Shown here in pieces: positions 52,547 through 59,277 of a DNA stretch of 59,277 bases; the stretch's first letter is position 1, and each line of letters opens with the position of its first letter. The position numbers were made by a program, and so were the translations under genes. Location: contig JALFCW010000017.1 of NCBI GenBank assembly GCA_022771625.1, positions 1 through 59,277 of the forward strand. The letters are read 5' to 3'. The notes under the pieces are model-generated. The model worked only from the letters and a program-made list of their open reading frames with translations, had not been told where the DNA came from and made no database searches. This DNA is from Prevotella sp. Lineage in GTDB: Bacteria > Bacteroidota > Bacteroidia > Bacteroidales > Bacteroidaceae.

Positions 52547-54298
52547 ATGACGTTTGATTGGAAGGGTAGGCTTGAAGGTGTCTATGGAGCATTTCCTGAG
52601 GCACAAAGCAAACCGGTGATTGGTATTACTGCCAACTATGATGATAGTAAGAGTATGTTGGCAGAAGGCTACTACAAAAAGGTGGTGGCTGCTGGTGGTG
52701 TGCCTTTACTCATACCGCCAATGGATGATACCGACACGATAATCAATACTCTTGAACGTATTGATGCCCTAATCCTGAGTGGAGGCGGTGACTATAACCC
52801 GTTGTTCTGTGGTGAGGAACCCTCAACACGTCTTCATTCCATCAATGGAGAGCGCGACTTGCCTGAACTGCTCATCACTCGTCTTGCCTATAACAGACAA
52901 ATACCTATGATGGGTATATGCCGTGGCATTCAGACATTGGCAATGGCTTTGGGAGGAACGGTGAGACAGGACATTGGTGATACCGAAGGATTGATAAAGC
53001 ATAGTCAGGATGCTCATAGAAGTGTTCCTACTCATTCGGTGAGCGTATGCGATGATTCTGTTCTGCATCATATTTACGGTTCACGCACATTGTATGTCAA
53101 TTCCTTCCATCATCAGGCCGTAGGCGAACCTGGTGATAAATTCCGTGTTGTAGCCAGGTCCTGTGATGGAGTTGTTGAGGCTATGGAGAGCACCGAGATG
53201 AAATCTATCATCGGTGTGCAGTGGCATCCTGAATGTATCGACGACGGACTGCCCCTGTTTAAGTGGCTCGTTGCCGAGGCAGCTGACTATCATGCCGCAT
53301 GTAATATGCACAATCGCATCCTCACGCTTGACACCCACTGTGACACACCGATGTTCTTTGCCGATAGTGTGCGCTTCGACCGTCGCGATCCCAAGTTGCT
53401 TGTCGATTTGCACAAGATGACCGACGGACGTCAGGATTCCACTATAATGGTGGCTTATCTTCCACAACCAAAGAAAGATGAGACTTTCCGTCAGAACGTG
53501 CGCTTCGACGTTAATGGTCAAAAGGAATATGCTGATTTGATATTCGACAAAATAGAGAATATTGTATCCGAAAACAGTCAGTATCTTGCTCTTGCCCGTA
53601 CTCCTGGACAATTGTGGGAAAACAAGCATCACGGACAGAAGTCTATTATGCTCGGAATAGAGAACGGGCTCGCACTCGAAGGCGACATTGCCAATATAAG
53701 GCATTTTGCCGATAGGGGAGTGGTGTATATCACCCTTTGTCACAATGGCGACAATGACATCTGTGACAGTGCAAGAGGTAATAACACCCATAACGGAGTG
53801 AGCGACTTTGGAGCTAAGGTGATTGGCGAAATGAACCGTCTCGGTGTGATGGTCGATCTGAGTCATGCCCACGAGAAGAGTTTCTGGGATGCCATGGACA
53901 TCAGTGCCACTCCTATAGTGTGCAGTCATAGCAGTTGCCGTGCCTTGTGCGACCATCCCCGAAATCTCACGGACAGTCAGATGAAGGCTCTTGCCGACAA
54001 GGGTGGAGTATGCCAGATAACCATATACCATGGTTTTCTTCGCACCGAAGGAGAAGCAACGGTGAGGGATGTATTGGAGCATCTCGACCATGCAGTGAAA
54101 GTGATGGGTATCGACCATGTGGGTATAGGTACCGACTTTGACGGCGACGGAGGTGTGCGTGGAATGGCATCATCTGCCGACTTCGTTAATTTCACCCGTA
54201 TGCTGATGGCAAAGAGATACAACGAAAAAGACATACAGGCAATCCTTGGAGGTAATTTCCTGAGGGTGATGGCCGATATACAGAAAAAGAGACAATAA
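52547..54298 (+). CDS. Fusion of class I glutamine-amidotransferase hydrolase (C26, PuuD-like) and M19 membrane dipeptidase
   Basis: 583 residues, no signal peptide. Residues about 20-240 are a peptidase C26/PuuD-type domain: VIGITANYDD, LILSGGGDYNP, the nucleophile elbow GICRGIQ (Cys near 125) and VQWHPE (His near 227, then Glu). Residues about 258-580 are a renal-dipeptidase (M19) barrel: TLDTHCDTPMFF with the HxD zinc ligands, MLGIENGLALEGD with the bridging Glu, MVDLSHAHEKSFW, IVCSHSSCRAL and GIGTDFDGDGGV. Both active sites look complete. A gamma-glutamyl hydrolase joined to a dipeptidase could cut gamma-glutamyl peptides such as glutathione in two steps (glutamate released, then Cys-Gly split). 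That pathway is inference. It follows the Lrp regulator directly. Confidence 0.88.
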   Translation: MTFDWKGRLEGVYGAFPEAQSKPVIGITANYDDSKSMLAEGYYKKVVAAGGVPLLIPPMDDTDTIINTLERIDALILSGGGDYNPLFCGEEPSTRLHSINGERDLPELLITRLAYNRQIPMMGICRGIQTLAMALGGTVRQDIGDTEGLIKHSQDAHRSVPTHSVSVCDDSVLHHIYGSRTLYVNSFHHQAVGEPGDKFRVVARSCDGVVEAMESTEMKSIIGVQWHPECIDDGLPLFKWLVAEAADYHAACNMHNRILTLDTHCDTPMFFADSVRFDRRDPKLLVDLHKMTDGRQDSTIMVAYLPQPKKDETFRQNVRFDVNGQKEYADLIFDKIENIVSENSQYLALARTPGQLWENKHHGQKSIMLGIENGLALEGDIANIRHFADRGVVYITLCHNGDNDICDSARGNNTHNGVSDFGAKVIGEMNRLGVMVDLSHAHEKSFWDAMDISATPIVCSHSSCRALCDHPRNLTDSQMKALADKGGVCQITIYHGFLRTEGEATVRDVLEHLDHAVKVMGIDHVGIGTDFDGDGGVRGMASSADFVNFTRMLMAKRYNEKDIQAILGGNFLRVMADIQKKRQ

Positions 54299-54319
54299 TT
54301 TTATTATTATTATATTACT

Positions 54320-55303
54320 ATGAAATCACTTCACACATTATTATATATATTCCTTGCCGCTTATTGTGCGGTATCGTGTGGTAATTCCAAGAAGACCGTT
54401 GTTGAGGCTGTTGCCGTAGGACCAGATTTCTCTGCCGACAGTGCATACGCCTATTGTGCCGCACAATGTGACTTTGGACCTCGTCTGATGAATACTCCCG
54501 AGCATGACAAGTGTGGCGACTGGATAGAAGCCAAGTTCCAACAGTTTGGAATGGCTGTAAGCCGACAGGAAACGGTGGTCAAGGGATATGACGGCACTCC
54601 CCTCAACTGCCGGAATATCATAGCAAGATTCCGTCCTGACAACAAGGAGCGTATTCTGCTTTGTGCGCATTGGGATTGCAGACCTTGGGCTGACAATGAT
54701 CCCGATAGCACTAATTGGCGCAAACCGGTGATGGGAGCCAATGACGGAGCAAGTGGAGTGGCTGTCATGCTCGAGATAGCTCGTCTTCTTCAGCGTGCAG
54801 ACAGTATAAATATTGGTGTGGATTTCGTATGCTTCGATGCAGAGGACTGGGGAGTTCCACAATGGAGCGAAGCCGACTATGATGGTGATTCATGGGCACT
54901 TGGAGCGCAATATTGGGCAGAGAAAGCCCATGGCGAAGGTTACACTGCCCGATTCGGCATATTGCTTGACATGGTGGGTGGAACTGGTGCAACATTCTAT
55001 CGCGAGGCTTTCTCCCAGAAATATGCTTCAGCCATTGTCGATAAGGTGTGGGCTGCCGCCAAGGTGGCTGGTTATAGCAGTTTCTTCCCCGAAGCCGACG
55101 GCGGTATGATCACCGACGACCATGTGCCTGTTAATGAGAAGGCCAATATTCCCACAGTAGATATCATCCCATTTTATGCTAACTGCGAACAAAGTTCATT
55201 TGGTCCCACTTGGCATACCATTAATGATACCATGGAGAATATCGATCGTAACACTCTCAAGGCTGTTGGTCAGACCGTCATACAAGTTCTTTTCTCAGAG
55301 TAA
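54320..55303 (+). CDS. M28 family zinc protein, probable glutaminyl-peptide cyclotransferase lipoprotein
   Basis: 327 residues with a lipoprotein signal ending AVSC (Cys near 20). The M28 fold has HWDCRPWAD near 117-125, GANDGASGVAVMLEI near 139-153, CFDAEDWGVPQW near 172-183, LLDMVGGTGATFYRE near 214 and WHTINDTMENID near 301. These supply His, Asp, Glu, Asp and His metal ligands. The RPWAD and EDWGVP forms match bacterial glutaminyl cyclases (type II QC of Bacteroidetes) more than aminopeptidases. Such enzymes turn N-terminal Gln into pyroglutamate in the periplasm. Several exported proteins in this window have Gln at the predicted mature N-terminus. Its last 26 bases overlap the convergent histidine-kinase-like gene. 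Confidence 0.87.
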   Translation: MKSLHTLLYIFLAAYCAVSCGNSKKTVVEAVAVGPDFSADSAYAYCAAQCDFGPRLMNTPEHDKCGDWIEAKFQQFGMAVSRQETVVKGYDGTPLNCRNIIARFRPDNKERILLCAHWDCRPWADNDPDSTNWRKPVMGANDGASGVAVMLEIARLLQRADSINIGVDFVCFDAEDWGVPQWSEADYDGDSWALGAQYWAEKAHGEGYTARFGILLDMVGGTGATFYREAFSQKYASAIVDKVWAAAKVAGYSSFFPEADGGMITDDHVPVNEKANIPTVDIIPFYANCEQSSFGPTWHTINDTMENIDRNTLKAVGQTVIQVLFSE

Positions 55304-57215
55304 GACCAAGAGGATTCTGGCAGTATTTCCACTTGAAATAATCCATTGTCATGCGGTTGATGTCATGACGCAGTTGTAATGCCTCTTTCGATTGGTCGGG
55401 TTGTGACAATGGACTGTTCTCTACACGGATATTTAATGTGCCATCGAAATATGATATGTACATAGTAACCTCATCTTCAGGCTCTTTTACATCCACGGTT
55501 CCAGTCAGCATACTATCTATCACCTGTCTAATTCTGCCTGCATCAGTGCTCACAACAAATGAGTCGGTATTACATTCTATATTGAATGATGTATTTGGCC
55601 ATTTAGATTTGGCAGCTATAATGGCATCATGACAGAGTTGGATGATATCCCACTCTGATATTTGCCATTTCGTCATACCAGCCTCAAGACGTGAGGAGTC
55701 GAGCACACCATTGACAATATACATCAGCAGCTCGGTGTCCTTACGGATAATATTGGCAAATTGTGTACGTTCATCCATTGATAGAGTTGTATCTTGCGCA
55801 AGAGAAGATGAGAATCCCACCACTGTGTTCAGTGGCGTGCGTATGGCATGACTCATATTAGTGAAGAAGTTATCCTTCTGATGGTTGTGCTCCTCTGCCT
55901 CTGCCAGTGCTTTCTGGGTGTTGATACGAGCCTTTTTCAAATTTATGCTCGATATGAACAGTCGTGTGAGTATTATCAACATGAGTACTGACACTACAAT
56001 CATGATGATAACCACCGACAATCTTCTGTTGCCACGTAATTTTTCAGCTTCGGCTTTCATTGTGTTAAGACGGCTCTTTTTGGCCAGTTCTTCCACCTGT
56101 TTCTCCGATATTGAGTTGTTGATGGAGTCGGTCATAAAGTCAACCTTCTTGTATAATTCGAGAGCCTTGTCATACTGTTTTATTTCATACAGGATGTCGG
56201 CACGCTGTTGAAGGCAGTATAATGTATTGGTGAATTTCACCACATTTGTTTTTGCCATTTCGAGAGCCTTGTCGTTGAGTTTAAGGGCTTCACCATATCT
56301 TCCCATTTGCATCATCATATAGCACTGAGCATTTACGAGCAATGCTTTGTAGTTGGGGTATGTCAGATTTGCATAATATCGTTTTGCGAGTTTCTCGTGC
56401 TCCCTGGCCTTGGCGAAGTCCTTAACAGAAGACCAATACAATATATGGCAGTATTGCACGAAGAGATGGTGGTCGTTGAATATTTTCTCCAGTTCAGGCA
56501 TCTGCTCAATGATGTTATTTATCACTGTATCAATCTCATTGAGAGTATTTTTCATTAAACAGTATTTCTTCACCGACATTTCGTAGTTGAGCATCTGCAT
56601 AAGTACGGTGAACTGTAATGGAAGGTCTTTTGATTTGTACATCAGGTTATGTGCTCCAATGAGCGACTGATTGGCTTCGTGCCATCTTCTTGTGCCCATA
56701 TATGAAAGAGCCATACTGACATAGGCCTTTATCATACCGTCGTTGTTACCATGTTTCTTGGCAAGTGTAAGCATTTTATTTGCCTCGTCGAGAGCATATT
56801 CAAATCTCTCTTTATACATAAAGGTGTTTGTCAGTGTATATTGTATCTCAAAGAACATCTTCCAGTCGTTACATTTTCTTGCAACCTTCATACCATAGTC
56901 GGCCCAATATACCAAACTGTCAACATTGTCTTTGTACATAGAGTGGTTGTTGACGATATATGCCAGTGCCATTGCCTGCAATGAATCAATCTTCTGGCGC
57001 TTTGCTTCGTCGAGCATCAACATGGCATCATTTGCACCTTCAGGTCGAAGTTGCGAAAGGTTTGCCAGCTCCAATATCTTGTCAAGACGTTCCTTGCCAT
57101 GTGGCATCTTCTTTACTTCTTGCCTAAGATTTACTATGATAGAGTCATCGTTGTTCTTTGCCGTAGCTGAAAAAACAGTGGCATAGAATGCTATCATTAT
57201 TATTAATCGTCTCAT
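55278..57215 (-). CDS. TPR-containing histidine-kinase-like protein with degenerate kinase core (pseudokinase)
   Basis: 645 residues from the ATG at 57215, which gives a proper signal (MRRLIIMIAFYATVFSATA). The frame is open 37 codons further upstream inside the next gene, without family sense. Periplasmic TPR-like helices run to about 405, then a membrane helix near 412-435 and a HisKA domain with MSHAIRTPLNTVVGF. The Glu after the phospho-acceptor His is Ala here. The ATPase part (about 555-645) lacks a recognisable N-box and both Gly-rich boxes (RVENSPLSQPDQ stands where DTGxG should be) and ends early. Probably unable to bind ATP. Its start overlaps the stop of the intact kinase gene upstream by 4 bases, so the two are made together. 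Confidence 0.8.
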   Translation of the reverse strand: MRRLIIMIAFYATVFSATAKNNDDSIIVNLRQEVKKMPHGKERLDKILELANLSQLRPEGANDAMLMLDEAKRQKIDSLQAMALAYIVNNHSMYKDNVDSLVYWADYGMKVARKCNDWKMFFEIQYTLTNTFMYKERFEYALDEANKMLTLAKKHGNNDGMIKAYVSMALSYMGTRRWHEANQSLIGAHNLMYKSKDLPLQFTVLMQMLNYEMSVKKYCLMKNTLNEIDTVINNIIEQMPELEKIFNDHHLFVQYCHILYWSSVKDFAKAREHEKLAKRYYANLTYPNYKALLVNAQCYMMMQMGRYGEALKLNDKALEMAKTNVVKFTNTLYCLQQRADILYEIKQYDKALELYKKVDFMTDSINNSISEKQVEELAKKSRLNTMKAEAEKLRGNRRLSVVIIMIVVSVLMLIILTRLFISSINLKKARINTQKALAEAEEHNHQKDNFFTNMSHAIRTPLNTVVGFSSSLAQDTTLSMDERTQFANIIRKDTELLMYIVNGVLDSSRLEAGMTKWQISEWDIIQLCHDAIIAAKSKWPNTSFNIECNTDSFVVSTDAGRIRQVIDSMLTGTVDVKEPEDEVTMYISYFDGTLNIRVENSPLSQPDQSKEALQLRHDINRMTMDYFKWKYCQNPLGLTLRKELV

Positions 57216-58300
57216 GCCTTTACCTCCTTTTCTGCTAAAGGGTGAGTGAAACAAAAGCGCGCACCGTCGTTGTAGTCGGGATCCACCCAAATCTTTCCTC
57301 CCAACCGTTCGATGATGAGTCGGCATATTGAAAGTCCTAATCCTGTTCCCTGTGCGTTCTCGTCCAGTTTCTCAAATCTATTGAATATCTTTTCACGTTG
57401 TTCGGGGGCTATACCGCATCCTGTGTCTGTAACACTGAACAATGCGGTGTTTCCCTTTCTTTCTAAGGATAATACGATTTTACCTTTATCCGTAAACTTA
57501 TTTGCATTCACAAGCAGGTTGATAAGCATCTGTTGCAGTCGTGCCTTGTCGGTTGAGAGTGTCAGTGTGTCGAGATCTGACTCAAATAATATGGCTGCTG
57601 CCGTACGCTTCACCTTATCTACTGTTTCCACCACGTTGCGGCATATATCCACAGCATCATGTTTCTCAATCTTAAACTGCATCTCTCCATTCTGCTGTTT
57701 TGAGAAATCTACCACGTCATTGATAAGTTTTAGCAGAAGGTCGGAGTTTTGGTGAATGATTCCTTCAAACTGCTTTCTTGTCTCGTCGTCGAGATTATCC
57801 TCGGCAAGTATGGCTGAGAATCCTGCAAGGGCATTAAGCGGAGTACGTATCTCATGACTCATGTTCGAGAGGAAGAGACTCTTCAGATGCATTGAGTTCT
57901 CGGCCACCTTGCGTGCCTCGTTCAGTTCTTCTCTCGTTGCCTTCAGTCGGCGGTTGTATTTTTGTATTAGGAAAATGCCTATGCCCAATAGCACTAACAC
58001 CACCACGAGTCCTGTTATCTGGAAAGTCATTATCATCGAGTTTTCCTTGTTGATAAGCAACTGTTCCTGAGCTACCATATTGGCATTGCGCTCCTTGTTC
58101 ACCTTGGCCCGATAACTCTGCACGCTTATCGAGTCGCGGTTGGCGTCAATCTTGCGAAGTGCATCGCATTGTGTTTTTACCTCATTCACACTGTCATTAT
58201 TGGAGTCCTTGATGGAATCCACGCCAATAGGAGAGGCAGTAGTCCAAAAAGCTGCCATCACCAGAAGTGTGAAATGTCTCTTTAACGTTAGTCTTTTCAT
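57212..58300 (-). CDS. Membrane histidine kinase with short periplasmic part
   Basis: 362 residues. A signal-like helix at the start (FTLLVMAAFWTTASP), a periplasmic stretch of only about 75 residues, and a membrane helix near 95-115 (IMTFQITGLVVVLVLLGIG). The HisKA domain has MSHEIRTPLNALAGF (His near 148). The ATPase domain has LLVNANKFTD, VTDTGCGIAPEQ, FNRFEKLDENAQGTGLGLSI and ends normally. All motifs for autophosphorylation are intact. It lacks the TPR sensor part found in the neighbouring pseudokinase at 55278-57215, with which it overlaps by 4 bases (ATGA). No response regulator gene is in the window. It follows the DUF4294 gene after 30 bases. Confidence 0.88.
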   Translation of the reverse strand: MKRLTLKRHFTLLVMAAFWTTASPIGVDSIKDSNNDSVNEVKTQCDALRKIDANRDSISVQSYRAKVNKERNANMVAQEQLLINKENSMIMTFQITGLVVVLVLLGIGIFLIQKYNRRLKATREELNEARKVAENSMHLKSLFLSNMSHEIRTPLNALAGFSAILAEDNLDDETRKQFEGIIHQNSDLLLKLINDVVDFSKQQNGEMQFKIEKHDAVDICRNVVETVDKVKRTAAAILFESDLDTLTLSTDKARLQQMLINLLVNANKFTDKGKIVLSLERKGNTALFSVTDTGCGIAPEQREKIFNRFEKLDENAQGTGLGLSICRLIIERLGGKIWVDPDYNDGARFCFTHPLAEKEVKA

Positions 58301-58330
58301 TCTTGTAAAATATTAATGTGTTGGTATTTA

Positions 58331-58957
58331 TTATAGTTGTCCGGCCTCTACCATCAGCACCACCCTTTCGGTCAACCGGTCGGTGCCTTCGGCGTCATAG
58401 TCCTTTTTCAGACTCGCACCGAACAGTGAGGCAAAAGCCTGATAGAAGCCAGCTCGTATAGGTCCTAAAAAGGCCTTTATTATATCGTAGGATCGTGAGT
58501 CACACTCGCGATATACGAGTTTTATCAGTAGTTTACCCTGAGAATACGTGAGTTTCTTCATTCTTGGTTTATATTCCTTGAATATACTTTTTTCCACTCG
58601 CTTCATGTGTTCGTCTTTCGACTTTTTGTCGGGAAGTGTTTCGAGATATTCGTATGTCTCAACGATTATTTGGTTGACCTCCTTGGCGATAGGCAGCACC
58701 GTCTTCACGTTTTTCACGAGCCTGTTGTAGGCAGCTGCCTGTTTAGAGTTTTTGAATGTGAGATTAGGATATACATATACGTTGTTCATCTCCATATATT
58801 GTATGCTGTCGCCGTTGTCGAGCACCTTTCCCACCTTTACGGTAGGCACAAATGTTGGGTCGTCCATATCCACCTGGCGGTCTTCCGGATGTTCCTCTGT
58901 CTGTGCCGACAAAGATGTCGCCACCAACATTACAGCAAATAATATATGTATTCGCAT
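58331..58957 (-). CDS. DUF4294 domain-containing exported protein
   Basis: 208 residues with a signal peptide (MRIHILFAVMLVATSLSA, then Gln as the first mature residue). The DUF4294 domain is seen as MEMNNVYVYPNLTFKNSKQAAAYNRL (MEMNNVYVYPNLTFKNS, near 55-71), VKTVLPIAKEVNQIIVETYEYLE, then MKRVEKSIFKEYKPRMKKLT and GKLLIKLVYRECDSRSYDII. The family is Bacteroidetes-specific and without known function. The conserved RLVYREC-type segment with SxxxYDI is present. First of three minus-strand genes with the kinase/pseudokinase pair, so it may be a partner or target of that signalling unit. Confidence 0.83.
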   Translation of the reverse strand: MRIHILFAVMLVATSLSAQTEEHPEDRQVDMDDPTFVPTVKVGKVLDNGDSIQYMEMNNVYVYPNLTFKNSKQAAAYNRLVKNVKTVLPIAKEVNQIIVETYEYLETLPDKKSKDEHMKRVEKSIFKEYKPRMKKLTYSQGKLLIKLVYRECDSRSYDIIKAFLGPIRAGFYQAFASLFGASLKKDYDAEGTDRLTERVVLMVEAGQL

Positions 58958-59003
58958 ATAATATCCAATTTAAAATATATCAACACAGAGTGTGTTCATA
59001 TCT

Positions 59004-59277
59004 TTACCTAATAAAGTTCGTTTTTATTTTCGCTTCTTGCTCTGGCAAGGCGATGCCCGCTGCCTTTCCTGCTTCAATGCACTTCAGCATCCATGCCATG
59101 TTGCGACCCAACTGGCGCATGGTCTGCATGCCCTCTAAGTCTTGTTCCACCTCGGCGGGAGTATTGCCATGCACCTCGTTCCAGTAGTTTGACGATACCA
59201 CAGGCATACAGGCGAAGTTAAAGTATCTGTTCATATCCTCAAACGCACCTTGTGCACCGCCTCGGCGACAGCTTACG
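59004..59277 (-). CDS. Flavodoxin-family/NADPH-dependent FMN reductase, 3' part only
   Basis: The gene enters from the right edge. The frame is open from 59277 and reads SCRRGGAQGAFEDMNRYF, then MPVVSSNYWNEVHGNTPAEV, LGRNMAWMLKCIEAGKAAGI and a final KTNFIR. The pattern of a Gly-rich FMN loop, SSNYWN and RNMAWxLKCIEAGK is that of NADPH-dependent FMN reductase or flavodoxin-fold oxidoreductases of anaerobes. About 90 C-terminal residues are visible. The Met at 59234 is internal and not the start. The N-terminal FMN-phosphate loop is outside the window, so cofactor use cannot be confirmed. It lies 46 bases upstream of the DUF4294 gene in the same direction. Confidence 0.72.
   Translation of the reverse strand, partial: VSCRRGGAQGAFEDMNRYFNFACMPVVSSNYWNEVHGNTPAEVEQDLEGMQTMRQLGRNMAWMLKCIEAGKAAGIALPEQEAKIKTNFIR

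Noticed and set aside
53081..54118. Long antisense open frame of 345 codons inside the peptidase fusion
   Set aside because: Opposite strand of a gene with two complete active sites. A shadow frame from codon usage.
57216..57326. 37-codon upstream extension of the pseudokinase
   Set aside because: It overlaps the C-terminus of the intact kinase gene, and a proper signal peptide starts at 57215.
1..59277. tRNA, rRNA, CRISPR arrays, insertion sequences, prophage
   Set aside because: Looked for tRNA arm motifs, regularly spaced repeats, transposase or integrase motifs and terminal inverted repeats. None was convincing by eye.

Overview
The window is chromosomal DNA of a Bacteroidetes bacterium, most likely a Prevotella/Segatella-type gut or oral anaerobe. 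Evidence: almost every isolated gene is preceded by the Bacteroidetes promoter signature (TAnnTTTG with TTTG or TTG about 19-20 bases upstream), Shine-Dalgarno sites are nearly absent, and there are phylum-typical genes: a PorZ-like type IX secretion protein, PCMD and DUF4294 proteins, a lipoprotein glutaminyl cyclase, a two-domain high-molecular-weight rubredoxin and TPR-containing membrane histidine kinases. No rRNA, tRNA, CRISPR array, transposase or prophage gene was seen.

Layout. 1-11.7 kb is housekeeping: a cut sdhC, then mnmG, apt, uvrC, dtd, a MazG-type hydrolase, deoC, a polyprenyl diphosphate synthase (minus strand), polA and ychF. Two near-perfect parS sites flank apt. 11.7-21.4 kb is one long plus-strand run: lgt, a GH31 alpha-xylosidase, then four tightly packed genes that look like a steroid or bile-acid A-ring module (SRD5A-like 5-alpha-reductase, OYE-family flavin reductase, a membrane kinase with an internal AraC-type HTH, and an SDR dehydrogenase), then a GH8 xylanase-type enzyme. 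A small Cys-rich secreted protein faces it. 22-34 kb holds mutS, a MATE exporter, an AAA/DUF4143 ATPase, leuS, a YitT protein, rdgB and PorZ. 34-43 kb is a surface-glycan region: four plus-strand genes (two GT2, one GT4, one polymerase-like membrane protein) meeting three minus-strand genes (a glycosyltransferase, an acyltransferase-3/phosphoethanolamine-transferase fusion, and a CotH-type protein).

43-46 kb carries a rubredoxin-flavin reductase, nadA and a TrmH-type methyltransferase. The AT-rich gap between nadA and trmH (about 45.0-45.4 kb) has five DnaA-box matches plus repeats, and in the blocks I counted by hand the sign of GC skew changes across it. I propose it as the replication origin, with the parS pair about 42 kb away. 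46-51 kb has a putative small RNA, a GH5 mannanase, a PCMD protein and three tandem FKBP-type prolyl isomerases. 51-59.3 kb has a sirtuin, an Lrp/AsnC regulator, a C26-M19 peptidase fusion, a glutaminyl cyclase, a kinase/pseudokinase pair behind a DUF4294 gene, and a cut flavodoxin-family gene.

Main things to follow up: the oriC/parS pair, the steroid-reductase-like module with its kinase, the AT3-pEtN transferase fusion, the split kinase/pseudokinase pair and the gamma-glutamyl hydrolase/dipeptidase fusion. Limits: calls rest on motif recognition by eye. No alignment, structure prediction or database search was run. Residue positions are approximate.
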